A stretch of DNA of 64,000 nucleotides from CAYNFR01 sp964396595 (lineage in GTDB: Bacteria; Bacteroidota; Bacteroidia; Chitinophagales; Saprospiraceae), in contig CAYNFR010000007.1 of the NCBI GenBank assembly GCA_964396595.1, forward strand, positions 35,150 through 99,149, in the 5' to 3' direction. A program made the translations under genes and the position numbers. Of this stretch, positions 17,512 through 26,770 are shown piece after piece (the first letter of the stretch is position 1; the number at the start of each line of letters is the position of its first letter). The notes below the pieces were generated by a model. The model saw nothing but the letters and a program-made list of their open reading frames with translations. It was not told the origin of the DNA and made no database searches.

Positions 17512-18657
17512 TTAAACTGTTTCTAATGCTTGAGAAAGATCATCAATTAAGTCGTCAATGTCTTCAATCCCCACACTGAGTCTTATTAATGAATCGGTAA
17601 GACCAACTTTTAATCGTTGCTCTCGTGGAATGCTTGCATGAGTCATACTCGCAGGATGCCCGATAAGTGACTCCACCCCACCCAAGGATTCCGCAAGCGA
17701 AAAATAGTGCGTACCAATTAAGACCTTTTCGGCATCATCATACTTACCACCTTTTATATCAAATGAAACCATTCCTCCGTACATACGCATTTGCTTAGAT
17801 GCTATATCGTGATTGGGATGATCGGAGAATCCTGGCCAATAAACCTTGTCAACTTTAGGATGCGACCTCAGAAAATGAGCTATTTTCTCCGCATTCTGAC
17901 AAGAGCGCTCTACTCTCAAATGCATCGTTTTTATACCTCGTAGTACTAAAAAACAATCCATAGGCCCCGGAACTGCACCTGTAGCATTCTGAATAAATTT
18001 TAGTCTTTCTGCAAGTGTAGCATCATTGACTATCACACAGCCGTGTACCACATCTGAATGACCATTTATATACTTAGTGGCAGAATGTAGTACAATATCC
18101 GCTCCCACATCAAGTGGATTCTGCAAAACAGGTGAAGAGAACGTGTTGTCAACACATACCAATATGTTCCTCTCCTTTGCCAATGAACAAATTGCTTCTA
18201 TGTCGACTATGGATAGCATCGGATTAGTAGGCGTCTCAATCCAGATCAATTTGACATCGTCTGTCAAATGATTTCTGATGTCTTCACTTCTTGACATGTC
18301 TATAAAGCTCGATTTTATACCAAATCCTTCGTAGATCCGCTTGATCATTCTATAAGAACCGCCATATAAATCATTAGTGCTCAATACCGCATCGCCCGGA
18401 CTTAATAGTTTGATAATTGCATCCATTGCGGCTAAGCCGCTTGCAAAACATACCGCTTCTTTTCCATTTTCAAGAGCAGCAAGGTTTTTTTCTAATACAG
18501 TCCGTGTGGGATTCTGTGTGCGTGCATACTCGTAACCCTTGTGATCTCCAGGGGCTTTCTGAACATAAGTGGACGTCTGAAATATCGGCGTCATGATAGC
18601 TCCAGTAGATGGATCTGGGTTTATGCCTGCATGTATAACTTTGGTATTGAACTTCAT
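17512..18657 (-). CDS. Cys/Met-metabolism PLP enzyme (cystathionine gamma-synthase/lyase type)
   Basis: 381 aa, the usual length for the trans-sulfuration family. Motifs are EYARTQNPTRTVLEKNLAAL, CFASGLAAMDA (phosphate-binding), DLYGGSYRM, the Asp-containing VDNTFSSP, and SATKYINGHSDVVHG with the Schiff-base Lys. LAESLGGVESLIGHPASMTH near the C-terminus is the family substrate-carboxylate segment. Members make cystathionine from an activated homoserine and cysteine (MetB) or split cystathionine (lyase); the sequence alone does not separate them. It is monocistronic, 59 bases from tRNA-Leu. Confidence 0.9.
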   Translation of the reverse strand: MKFNTKVIHAGINPDPSTGAIMTPIFQTSTYVQKAPGDHKGYEYARTQNPTRTVLEKNLAALENGKEAVCFASGLAAMDAIIKLLSPGDAVLSTNDLYGGSYRMIKRIYEGFGIKSSFIDMSRSEDIRNHLTDDVKLIWIETPTNPMLSIVDIEAICSLAKERNILVCVDNTFSSPVLQNPLDVGADIVLHSATKYINGHSDVVHGCVIVNDATLAERLKFIQNATGAVPGPMDCFLVLRGIKTMHLRVERSCQNAEKIAHFLRSHPKVDKVYWPGFSDHPNHDIASKQMRMYGGMVSFDIKGGKYDDAEKVLIGTHYFSLAESLGGVESLIGHPASMTHASIPREQRLKVGLTDSLIRLSVGIEDIDDLIDDLSQALETV

Positions 18658-18781
18658 ATTACAGATTTACTATCTTGTTTGATTGGGTGATTAAGTCTAT
18701 TTGCTTGAAGATATAGGCGTTCTAAATTATTGCATTTCGCGATATATAAGTCTGAATACCCGGATTTATTCTATCAAATTT

Positions 18782-19747
18782 CTAGTTCTTCCTTGCTATT
18801 ACACGTTTAGCTGCTTGTACTACATCAGAAATACCCAATCCATACTTTTCCAATAACTCGTTGGGTTTGCCGCTTTCACCGAAGCTATCATTGACGGCTA
18901 CATATTCATGAGGTGATGGTAAATGTCTGGCCAACACCTGCGCCACTGCATCACCGAGACCTCCATTCATTTGGTGTTCTTCGGCAGTTACAACAGCTCC
19001 CGTCCTTAATACAGATCTTACAATTGCCTCTTCATCCAGAGGTTTAATGGTATGCATATCCAGCAAATCTACACTGACACCTATGTCCTCTAGAATTTTC
19101 GCAGCTTCAACTGCATGATATACCATATGCCCACATGCAATAATGGTGAGGTCATCGCCTTCTGATAATTGTATTGCCTTCCCTATAACAAAAGGTGCAT
19201 CATCAGACATAAGGATAGGCCAATTAGGTCTTCCGAATCTTAGATAAACTGGTCCATAATGCTCTGCAATACTTACGGCTGCTTTACGTGTCATGGTCGC
19301 ATCACTGGGATTAATAACCGTAAAACCTGGAAGCATTCGCATCATTCCGATATCTTCTAATATTTGATGTGTCGCACCGTCTTCTCCCAATGTCAATCCG
19401 GCATGAGAAGCACATATCTTAACATTCTTGTGTGAGTAAGCTACAGATTGTCTAATCTGGTCATAAACTCGCCCTGTAGCAAAGTTGGCAAAGGTCGTGG
19501 CATAAGGAATTTTACCACCAATTGCTAATCCGGCAGCTATACCGATCATATTGGCTTCAGCTATGCCCACCTGAATAAATCTTTCAGGACATGTCTCAAT
19601 GAATTTCTCCAATTTGAGAGAACCTATCAGATCTGCACACAATGCTACAACTTTAGGATTATCATTGGCTAGAATAGCCATTGCTTCCCCAAAGCCATCA
19701 CGCGTCGCCTTCTTACCTAGAACTTGGATATTCGTAGCCTTTTTCAT
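18782..19747 (-). CDS. Transketolase, C-terminal (pyrimidine-binding) subunit
   Basis: 321 aa from the ATG at 19747. A GTG at 19780, overlapping the stop of the upstream gene by one base, would add 11 residues; the ATG start fits the family length better. It carries the Pyr and C-terminal domains of a split transketolase: RDGFGEAMAILA, IGIAAGLAIGGKIPYATTFANF, and ASHAGLTLGEDGATHQ with the His/Gly loop next to thiamine diphosphate. It must pair with the N-terminal subunit encoded just upstream to make one thiamine-diphosphate active site. Role: pentose phosphate carbon shuffling, or a related DXP-synthase-like reaction. Confidence 0.9.
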   Translation of the reverse strand: MKKATNIQVLGKKATRDGFGEAMAILANDNPKVVALCADLIGSLKLEKFIETCPERFIQVGIAEANMIGIAAGLAIGGKIPYATTFANFATGRVYDQIRQSVAYSHKNVKICASHAGLTLGEDGATHQILEDIGMMRMLPGFTVINPSDATMTRKAAVSIAEHYGPVYLRFGRPNWPILMSDDAPFVIGKAIQLSEGDDLTIIACGHMVYHAVEAAKILEDIGVSVDLLDMHTIKPLDEEAIVRSVLRTGAVVTAEEHQMNGGLGDAVAQVLARHLPSPHEYVAVNDSFGESGKPNELLEKYGLGISDVVQAAKRVIARKN

Positions 19748-19779
19748 TTGTATTTTCGCTTTATCGTATAAATAATTCA

Positions 19780-20619
19780 CTAAAAATCGCCCAAAGTCTC
19801 ATGTAACTGGGCAAGTGCTTTTTCGGTTTGATCAGCATTAGGCGCTTTTCCATGCCAATGATGTGTACCTTCCATAAAGTCAACACCCTTGCCCATTTCT
19901 GTCTTCATTAATATGCATACCGGACCGGCTTCATACTTTCGTGCCCGCTTCAATGTTGTCATCATTTGCTTGATGTCATGGCCATCCATGTTATAAACTT
20001 GCCAGCCAAACGACTTCCACTTAGCTTTTAGATCTCCGAGACTCATTACCTCTTCATTAGGGCCATCAATCTGTTGTCCGTTTACATCGACCACAGCAAC
20101 AAGATTGTTCAGTTTGTAATGGCTTGCTGACATTATTGCCTCCCAATTCTGTCCTTCTTGCAATTCGCCATCCCCTGTCAACACGAAGACTGTACCAGGA
20201 TCCCTGTCGATTCTTTTAGACATGGCCATACCTACAGCGACACTAAGTCCTTGACCTAGAGATCCTGATGCCACCCTTACGCCCGGAAGACCTTCATGTG
20301 TGGTAGGGTGACCTTGCAATCGCGAATTAATATTTCTAAATGTTTTCAACTCAGACACCGGAAAATATCCTGATCTCGCTAGTACACTATACCACACCGG
20401 AGAAATATGACCATTAGATAAAAAGAAAACATCCTGATTATGTCCCATCATGTCAAATTCCGGATCATGTTTCATAATATCAAAATAAAGAACTGTCAGA
20501 AAATCTGCACAGCCTAGAGAACCACCCGGATGTCCGCTTTGTGCATGGCTAGTCTGTCGGATGATATCTCTTCGCACCTGCGAGGCGATATTCTGAAGTT
20601 TTATAATTTTCTGTGTCAT
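19780..20619 (-). CDS. Transketolase, N-terminal (diphosphate-binding) subunit
   Basis: 279 aa. The thiamine-diphosphate domain shows SGHPGGSLGCADFLTVLYF, the loop HPTTHEGLPGVRVASGSLGQ, and the GDGELQEGQNWEA motif (GDG...N) that binds Mg2+ and the cofactor diphosphate. HHWHGKAPN at the end is the family His segment. Split two-gene transketolases of this kind are found in many bacteria and archaea. Its stop and the C-terminal subunit's possible GTG start share one base, so the two are tightly coupled. The hup terminator lies directly upstream, so a separate promoter is needed; none with a good TAnnTTTG box was found. Confidence 0.92.
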   Translation of the reverse strand: MTQKIIKLQNIASQVRRDIIRQTSHAQSGHPGGSLGCADFLTVLYFDIMKHDPEFDMMGHNQDVFFLSNGHISPVWYSVLARSGYFPVSELKTFRNINSRLQGHPTTHEGLPGVRVASGSLGQGLSVAVGMAMSKRIDRDPGTVFVLTGDGELQEGQNWEAIMSASHYKLNNLVAVVDVNGQQIDGPNEEVMSLGDLKAKWKSFGWQVYNMDGHDIKQMMTTLKRARKYEAGPVCILMKTEMGKGVDFMEGTHHWHGKAPNADQTEKALAQLHETLGDF

Positions 20620-20637
20620 ATCTCCTTATTGTAGCGC

Positions 20638-20673
20638 AAAAAAAGGCAATCTAAATAACTAGATTGCCCTTTT
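20638..20673 (-). terminator. Intrinsic terminator of the HU gene
   Basis: The arms GGCAATCTA (20645-20653) and TAGATTGCC (20660-20668) form a perfect 9-bp stem with a 6-base loop. On the minus strand the stem is followed by a seven-base T run (20644 to 20638). It lies 32 bases past the hup stop codon. Confidence 0.75.
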
Positions 20674-20704
20674 AATGCAATAAAATAGATGTTAGCTACA
20701 ACTA

Positions 20705-20980
20705 TTATGAATTCACAGCGTCAGCTAAAGACTTACCTGCCTTGAACTTTACGCTAGTTCTTGCTTTAATTTTAAGTTTTTCTCCAGTAAGCGGGTTTCT
20801 TCCTTCACGTGCTGCACGCTTAGATGTAGAAAATGTTCCGAAGCCTACAAAAGATGCCGTATCACCAGTTTTTAACGCTGCTTCAATTGAAGCAAAAACA
20901 GTGTTCACTGCATCTCCCGCCTGTGCTTTAGTAATTCCTGCTGACGCAGCTACTGCATCAATTAAATCTCCTTTGTTCAT
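20705..20980 (-). CDS. hup: HU-family DNA-binding protein
   Basis: 91 aa, the standard HU/IHF length. MNKGDLIDAVAASAGI starts the dimerising helices, GFGTFSTSKRAAREGRNPLTG is the diagnostic beta-arm signature, and the end VKFKAGKSLADAVNS closes the third helix. HU dimers bend and compact DNA with little sequence preference. The gene stands alone with its own promoter (21023-21054) and terminator (20638-20673), as expected for a highly expressed nucleoid protein. Confidence 0.95.
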   Translation of the reverse strand: MNKGDLIDAVAASAGITKAQAGDAVNTVFASIEAALKTGDTASFVGFGTFSTSKRAAREGRNPLTGEKLKIKARTSVKFKAGKSLADAVNS

Positions 20981-21022
20981 AACTTTTTATTAGTTAAGGT
21001 TATTGAATAATTTTTAGCAAAA

Positions 21023-21054
21023 CAAATGTAAAGCTAAATAAATGTAATGGACAA
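21023..21054 (-). promoter_or_regulatory. HU promoter with -33 and -7 elements
   Basis: On the minus strand TTG (21054-21052) and TACATTTG (21030-21023) are separated by 21 bases, close to the Bacteroidota housekeeping promoter TTG-N(17-23)-TAnnTTTG. The -7 box is 42 bases before the hup start. It is the best promoter in the window. The AT-rich stretch 21055-21230 beyond it holds no gene. Confidence 0.65.
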
Positions 21055-21230
21055 CATATTAGAATAAAAAAGGGATTACCCTTGTAAAATCAATATTCGA
21101 GGCTTTATATATATTTATTTTATAACTATATAAATTTCAACATTTACGCTATTATGTTAGATTATTTTCTATTAATGAAAATATATTAGTCAAAAATAAC
21201 TATTTGACTCACAACACATAATTTTCTTTC

Positions 21231-22286
21231 TCAATCCTCTTGATAAAGCCTGTCTGCTATAAAATTGATGCAGAAAATCATAGAAAAAATCAGTAATCCC
21301 GGAGGTAATACTACCCACCAAGCCTTAAAATACTCTCTCGATTGTGCCAATAAGCGCCCGAGGCTCACTATATCAGCTTCAAGACCTATTCCTAAAAAGG
21401 ACAATGTTGATTCGAGCAAAATAACACTAGCTATATTAAACGCAGCAATCACCAATAGAACAGAGATGATGTTGGGCATTATTTGTCGAAAGAAAATATG
21501 TCGATCAGAATGCCCCAATATTCGTGCAGCAGCAACAAAATTTTCCCCTTTATATCTCATTACCTGAGCTCTTGTCACTCGACTTATACTCGTCCAAGTC
21601 AATACACCCAATATCAAGGCAATTTTAAACGCTGTTACCCTGCCTACCACACCAAAAAGGACAACTAATAGCATCAATGTGGGAATAGCCCTCTTTATCT
21701 CAATCAATTTGAGATAAAATGAATCTACAGGTATTCTCATAGACTTACCTCCTATATTCCTAAACAGTAAAACGGTCGCTAACAATCCGCATAATACCAA
21801 AGTTATTACAGCCGTTGACGAAGAGAACAAACCTCCAAAAGACCTTTCAGTATGAATAATCACAGATGATTCAAATACTAAAAGCACCCACAGCACTACT
21901 GCAATAGCAAACGGTATAGTCTTTAGCTTCAATTTATCGCCATAATACCCGGATACGCCTCCAAGAAGCACGCCTATCAATAAAGCAACCACTGTCGATA
22001 GTATACCTATGAAGACGGCCGGACTTATCCCATGGAGTACTCTGCTCAATACGTCCCTGCCGAGATTATCAGATCCTAAGATAAACACCCTGCCATCACC
22101 TGCGGGTGTCCCCGGAGGGCTAAAAATCTTTGCTGTACCGACAATTTCATTTGGGTCAAATTTACTCAGCCAACCCCGGTCTTTCTTAGCCAATATATTG
22201 CTACATAAGCCTAGCACAACAATGAATGCCAGATAGCTCAGCACAATTCTTCCTCCCATGCCACCTGAAATCATATTCTTACACAT
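21231..22286 (-). CDS. Peptide-type ABC transporter permease (OppC/DppC-like) with extra helices
   Basis: 351 aa from the ATG at 22286, six bases after the oppB-like stop. ATGs at 22274 and 22259 are alternatives, the last behind AGGTGG; the longer frame to 22415 would overlap the neighbour by 124 bases. LGSDNLGRDVLSRVLHG (about 70-86) and the EAA-type loop near AAARILGHSDRHIFFRQIMP define the family. Between the GYYG turn (113-116) and IPVDSFYLKLIEIKRAIP (185-202) it carries about 65 extra residues with two added hydrophobic helices, absent from ordinary DppC. It forms a heterodimeric membrane channel with the upstream permease. No ATPase gene is nearby. Confidence 0.87.
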   Translation of the reverse strand: MCKNMISGGMGGRIVLSYLAFIVVLGLCSNILAKKDRGWLSKFDPNEIVGTAKIFSPPGTPAGDGRVFILGSDNLGRDVLSRVLHGISPAVFIGILSTVVALLIGVLLGGVSGYYGDKLKLKTIPFAIAVVLWVLLVFESSVIIHTERSFGGLFSSSTAVITLVLCGLLATVLLFRNIGGKSMRIPVDSFYLKLIEIKRAIPTLMLLVVLFGVVGRVTAFKIALILGVLTWTSISRVTRAQVMRYKGENFVAAARILGHSDRHIFFRQIMPNIISVLLVIAAFNIASVILLESTLSFLGIGLEADIVSLGRLLAQSREYFKAWWVVLPPGLLIFSMIFCINFIADRLYQED

Positions 22287-22291
22287 CTGAC

Positions 22292-23665
22292 TTAAGCATT
22301 GGTGAAACTCTTTTGAGACTGAGGAAAGAAATATGCCGTCAATAGATCCGATAGCAGATACGACACAATTGTTATTACAGCTATCAGCATCGCCAATGGG
22401 ATGATGACAGGCCACTCTTGTTGCTCAATACTTCTGATTAAGAGCAGACCCACACCGGGGATATTAAATATCAGCTCGATTACCAAAGATCCCGATATTA
22501 TACCCGGGATCGCTCCACACAATACGGTCAAATATCCGAGCATCGCATTAGGAAGAATGTAGGCACGCATTATCTTAATTATACCCAACCCACGTGAAAC
22601 AGCCGCTTGAACATAGGGTTGTCTCTTGTATTTTAATATGTCTGTGTAGATGAGTTTAGTCAAGTAAGCGGCAGTGGGTATTGCTGTAACAAGTATTGGC
22701 AGCATTAGCTTGCCTATAAAATCCTTCCAGATCAGCCATACTGATGTCTCATCCGTGATGATCATAGGACTCACACCTGGAAACCAATGCAACCAAGAAG
22801 AATATAAGTCTGATGTTAAAAAGACTAAAGCTACTGTGGCAATCCAGAAAACAGGCATACTTAGCACAGCAATCAACTTGACAAGTATAAGATTTACCAT
22901 CCAATGCCCCTCGTAAATCCCCATAAGGCAAGCCAATATAAGACTTGCCACGGCACTAATAAGTAGTGCCAATAAACCTACCGAAATAGTCCACTTTAGC
23001 GCTTGCCCAATTTTGACAGTGGCTTTTCTCCCATCAACAAGCGAAATGTTTTCCCTGAAATGATAAGCTTGAGATAGAAAGTAATGAAAACGATTATTCA
23101 TTCCATGCCATTCAAAGCGAGGGACAGCAAATGTACTTTCGCTGAGCTTAAGGGTGCTAGTAACAGCAATCCACTCACTCAATAAGGGATGATTATTCAC
23201 ATGCGGACTTATCGAAGGAATGTAAGAACGAATTTTATCAGGATGATCCTCCAGCAGAATCAAATTCCAGATTCTCTGCCCATTATTCTCGTTAAAACCA
23301 GAGGCAGTTATCTGCTGGATGAGATCGATATATTTTTTTGCAAGCTCTCTATTCTTAATCCGGTGAGATAATTTCTTAATAGAACTTCGGAGCGTTAAAG
23401 GATAAATCTGCATTATCTCTTGTGGCATATATTGTGGGGTCATGACCACATAAAAAGGAGCTTTATCGAAGTGAAGTTCTTTGGCTTTATTGACATAAGT
23501 GATCCGATATTGCTCGATATACCGATCAGGACTAATACCTTCAATTGCTAAAGTTCGCGCCACACGATCTCCCGGAGCTATTTGATCAAGAATGAACAAT
23601 AACAGAGTGATTAGAACAAGCGTAGGAAATATACCTATTAGTCGCTTGATCGTATATGTAAGCAT
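22292..23665 (-). CDS. Peptide-type ABC transporter permease (OppB/DppB-like) with large extracytoplasmic loop
   Basis: 457 aa against roughly 310-340 for OppB/DppB. The N-terminal helix with RLIGIFPTLVLITLLLFIL and APGDR is standard. A soluble stretch of nearly 195 residues (about 29-222) separates helix 1 from helix 2, more than 100 longer than usual; it holds charged helical text such as IKKLSHRIKNRELAKKYID. The rest is typical: VQAAVSRGLGIIKIMRAYILPNA is the EAA loop that contacts the ATPase, and SGSLVIELIFNIPGVGLLLI follows. The gene is 9 bases downstream of the binding-protein gene. Substrate is presumably oligopeptide or a similar solute. Confidence 0.88.
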   Translation of the reverse strand: MLTYTIKRLIGIFPTLVLITLLLFILDQIAPGDRVARTLAIEGISPDRYIEQYRITYVNKAKELHFDKAPFYVVMTPQYMPQEIMQIYPLTLRSSIKKLSHRIKNRELAKKYIDLIQQITASGFNENNGQRIWNLILLEDHPDKIRSYIPSISPHVNNHPLLSEWIAVTSTLKLSESTFAVPRFEWHGMNNRFHYFLSQAYHFRENISLVDGRKATVKIGQALKWTISVGLLALLISAVASLILACLMGIYEGHWMVNLILVKLIAVLSMPVFWIATVALVFLTSDLYSSWLHWFPGVSPMIITDETSVWLIWKDFIGKLMLPILVTAIPTAAYLTKLIYTDILKYKRQPYVQAAVSRGLGIIKIMRAYILPNAMLGYLTVLCGAIPGIISGSLVIELIFNIPGVGLLLIRSIEQQEWPVIIPLAMLIAVITIVSYLLSDLLTAYFFPQSQKSFTNA

Positions 23666-23674
23666 GAAGTCTTG

Positions 23675-25438
23675 CTATTTACGTGAAGTGAAAGCATTAG
23701 CAAAATAGCCCGGTCTTTTCAATGAGAGCAGTGGCTCTATGGATGGGTCAATAACATAACGATTGATCGGAGAGTAAAGAAATATCGCCGGCTGCTCATC
23801 ATAGATTATCTCCTGCAGTCTGAGATAAGCCCTTAAGCGCTCATCTTCATTTCTCGTCATCCGAATCAACCCCATAAGATTGTCCGCTTCTGCATTAGCA
23901 AAAAAAGTATGATTAAATCCGCCCTGTCCAATACTTGTGCTATGCCATAAACTATACGGATCATCAGGTGCTAGATCAGGTGTAGCTACTCGTGTACCTA
24001 TTTCATAGTCACCTGTATGGTAGTTCTCTTCTGTCGTCTTGGCATTTGACTTGACTATCGACTCTATTTTGATTCCTGCCTGAGAAGCACTTTGCTCAAG
24101 CATGGCAAACATCGCTTCACTAGGAGCGCTACCGGAAATAAAAAATCTGAGACGCAGGTCTGTTTTCTGGCCATTAATGTGCTTATCTCTTATTCCGTCA
24201 CCATCGGTATCAATCCAACCAGCATCATTAAGTAAGGTTTCCGCTTTAACACGATCGTAGCCTATGGGTTTCAGATTTTTATGCGCGGCGGATTTTGCCG
24301 GATGAATTATACTGACAATCCTAGTACCGTATCCTCCTTCTACTTGTTGTATCAGTTGATCTACATTCATCAGATGCGCCAGAGCCTTCCTCACCTTAAC
24401 ATCGGAGAGCAATGGACTCTGTGTATTTAACAACAAATAAATACTACGCAAGGTGGCTTGCGTTCGGAAACTAAATTTATCTGTCGCTAAACTATCTTTT
24501 TGTAGATCATCAAAATCCAGGTATGTCTGCCCTGACAAGTCCATGAAGCTTAACTGCTGATTTCGTAATTGGAGAAGCGCGGTATTGTTTTCGGGAATAA
24601 TCTGAAAAAGGATCCGCTCAACATTTTGGTTTAATAATAGCCTTTCTGGATATTTAAGACCCCAGTATGCGCTAACCTTATTCAATAATATATACTGACC
24701 TGCTTCCCACTTACCCAGTGTATAAGGCCCTGATCCCACGATAATATCTCTGGTAAACTGAGCACTTGACAAAGCTTCCCCTAAACTCCTAAAAGCAGAA
24801 TCTTGATCTCCCAACTGATTGGCGAAGCTTCTATCCTTTAACTGCTGATAAGAATATTTATCAAATACGCCTTCTGAATCATAGATATGCGCCGGCAACA
24901 ACTCTGCGGTCATAAATGCCTCTGCATTTAGAAAATAATTTCCTCTAGTGACTAGCGAAAACTTCTTGTTGTCTGATTGAACAATGATATCTTCCAGATC
25001 ATCTAGCAGTGACTCCCACCCTCTGGCTTTTACTTGTGGATGTGCCACCATCTTCATCGTAAATACATAATCATATGCTGTGATGGGCATACCGTCTGAC
25101 CATAAAGCATCCTCAAGAATCTCAAAGTCATATATCTCCTTGCCATTTTCTGACCTTTTGACAGGTAGGTTTTTGGCAATAACGGGCGTCATCTCTAGTG
25201 TAACCGGATCGTAATCACATAAGGACAAGTAGATGTATTCATGTACTTCACGAGCGAATGAAGAACTCGATAATACGGGACTCAAGTTTTCCGGTTCTCT
25301 ATTGAGCCGTAAGGTCAGTTGGTCAATGGCCTCAACACTGCGTACTTCAGCACGGCGGCATGACGGCAATAGAACCAAAAAGCTAAATAATATTAGTGTT
25401 GATACCCTAAAAACTATGCTAAAACGCCGCGCTGACAT
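23675..25438 (-). CDS. ABC transporter substrate-binding lipoprotein (SBP_bac_5 family)
   Basis: 587 aa from the ATG at 25438, preceded by AAGGA at the right distance; a GTG at 25480 and an ATG at 25453 are upstream alternatives. A lipoprotein signal ends at lipobox LLPSC. The body is a cluster C solute receptor: LNREPENLSPVLSSS, the family hallmark around WSDGMPITAYDYVFTMKM, GSGPYTLGKWEAGQ, and DVKVRKALAHLMNVDQL. These proteins bind peptides, nickel, heme or sugars; the ligand is not evident. It heads the receptor-permease-permease unit and sits on the outer face of the inner membrane. Confidence 0.9.
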   Translation of the reverse strand: MSARRFSIVFRVSTLILFSFLVLLPSCRRAEVRSVEAIDQLTLRLNREPENLSPVLSSSSFAREVHEYIYLSLCDYDPVTLEMTPVIAKNLPVKRSENGKEIYDFEILEDALWSDGMPITAYDYVFTMKMVAHPQVKARGWESLLDDLEDIIVQSDNKKFSLVTRGNYFLNAEAFMTAELLPAHIYDSEGVFDKYSYQQLKDRSFANQLGDQDSAFRSLGEALSSAQFTRDIIVGSGPYTLGKWEAGQYILLNKVSAYWGLKYPERLLLNQNVERILFQIIPENNTALLQLRNQQLSFMDLSGQTYLDFDDLQKDSLATDKFSFRTQATLRSIYLLLNTQSPLLSDVKVRKALAHLMNVDQLIQQVEGGYGTRIVSIIHPAKSAAHKNLKPIGYDRVKAETLLNDAGWIDTDGDGIRDKHINGQKTDLRLRFFISGSAPSEAMFAMLEQSASQAGIKIESIVKSNAKTTEENYHTGDYEIGTRVATPDLAPDDPYSLWHSTSIGQGGFNHTFFANAEADNLMGLIRMTRNEDERLRAYLRLQEIIYDEQPAIFLYSPINRYVIDPSIEPLLSLKRPGYFANAFTSRK

Positions 25439-25596
25439 CAGATCCTTAATCATTCTTCTATATTCAGGAATAACTCTCACAAGTTAGAAACATTTCTATT
25501 AACGACGAATTGGATTCTAAGCTTTTGTTAAAAAACCAAGTGTGGATTGAACATTTGGATTCAAGCGTCATTAATTAGGATGTTATTAAGCATCGA

Positions 25597-26490
25597 ATGG
25601 AGAAGATTCTTATTGCAGGTGGCACAGGTCTAGTAGGGAAGCAATTACGCAACTTGCTTTCTTCTCAACCACATACCGAAGTTTATATTCTGACTAGAAA
25701 TCCGAGAAATCCCGAAGATCTACGCTGGAATCCATCCGACAAGACCTATGATCCAAGAGCCTCCGATTGTGACCATATTATTAATCTTGCAGGAGCCGGT
25801 ATCGCTGATGGACGATGGACTGCCGGTCGAAAAAAAGAAATACTAGATAGCCGAATTCAAAGCACAGAACTACTAGTCGAACTTTTAAAAAAACAGAACA
25901 AAAGAGTCAAAAGCTTCATCAGCGCCTCCGCAATCGGTTATTATGGAGATGGTGGAGAGAAATGGTTGTATGAAGACACTAGTGCTGTGACGCAAGAATT
26001 TCTTTCCGAAGTTTGCATAAAATGGGAAGAAGCAGCCACAGCCGCTCGTGACGTATCCGATCATTTATGTATCCTGCGGATCGGAACAGTATTATCCACT
26101 GAAGGTGGCGCATTACCCAAAATGACCATGACCTTACCAGTCGGGATCGCTAATTATTTTGGCAATGGCAATCAGTATATGAGTTGGATACACGAATATG
26201 ATTTGGCTCAGATGATAAACTATTGCATATCAACAAGATTAGATGGTATTTACAATGCTGTTGCACCAGAAGTCCTGACTAACAAAGCATTTATGAATTC
26301 CCTTATTCAGGCTGGCAACCATAAAGCCTTGCTGCTTCCAGCACCGGCAATAGGTCTAAAAGTCGCCCTCGGTGAAATGAGCCGTGTTGTCCTTAATAGT
26401 TCACGTGTAAGTGCAGACAAGATAATGCATGCAGGATTTACCTGGACATATCCTACTGCTACCGAAGCACTTAAAGAATTATTGAACTAG
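25597..26490 (+). CDS. TIGR01777-type SDR epimerase (YfcH-like)
   Basis: 297 aa, normal for this family. GGTGLVGKQL at residues 8-17 is the Rossmann dinucleotide loop of extended SDRs. HIINLAGAGIADGRW, SRIQSTELLV and SASAIGYYGDGG are the family core, with the Tyr of the YY pair in the catalytic position. The C-terminal segment containing VAPEVLTNKAFM and ending in a short helical domain is the DUF1731-type tail. Substrate is unknown although the NAD(P) fold is certain. The gene stands alone and is divergent from the ABC importer unit. Confidence 0.88.
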   Translation: MEKILIAGGTGLVGKQLRNLLSSQPHTEVYILTRNPRNPEDLRWNPSDKTYDPRASDCDHIINLAGAGIADGRWTAGRKKEILDSRIQSTELLVELLKKQNKRVKSFISASAIGYYGDGGEKWLYEDTSAVTQEFLSEVCIKWEEAATAARDVSDHLCILRIGTVLSTEGGALPKMTMTLPVGIANYFGNGNQYMSWIHEYDLAQMINYCISTRLDGIYNAVAPEVLTNKAFMNSLIQAGNHKALLLPAPAIGLKVALGEMSRVVLNSSRVSADKIMHAGFTWTYPTATEALKELLN

Positions 26491-26770
26491 TAATTATTCG
26501 GTTAATTCGTGAGGGGATATTGCATACCATTTCAGACCCATGATAAAGGGTTCCAATTAAACATGGCTGATCATTATCCGGTTAATCAGTGGGAGAAAAA
26601 ATATCATCCGATCTTGCTGCTGACTAATGATGTGCTGATCTGAGATAATACTGCTGGATAGTTAGCTTAATAATAAGCAAAAGCTATTTAATCTGGCAAG
26701 AGTATAAAGCCGGATTAATTTCAGTAGATCAGCTCACATTATCCTAAGCTGCCGACGAAAAAATCTAGTC
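26491..26770. repeat. Gene-free interval with an imperfect direct repeat
   Basis: Two similar strings, TTATTCGGTTAATTCGTGAG (from 26494) and TTATCCGGTTAATCAGTGGG (from 26574), lie 80 bases apart. No gene or clear terminator is seen. Their role is unknown and they may be scattered intergenic repeat units. Confidence 0.35.

Noticed and set aside
22287..22415. Longer OppC frame overlapping OppB by 124 bases
   Set aside because: The added residues are Cys/Asn-rich and unlike any permease, and an ATG just after the OppB stop is available.
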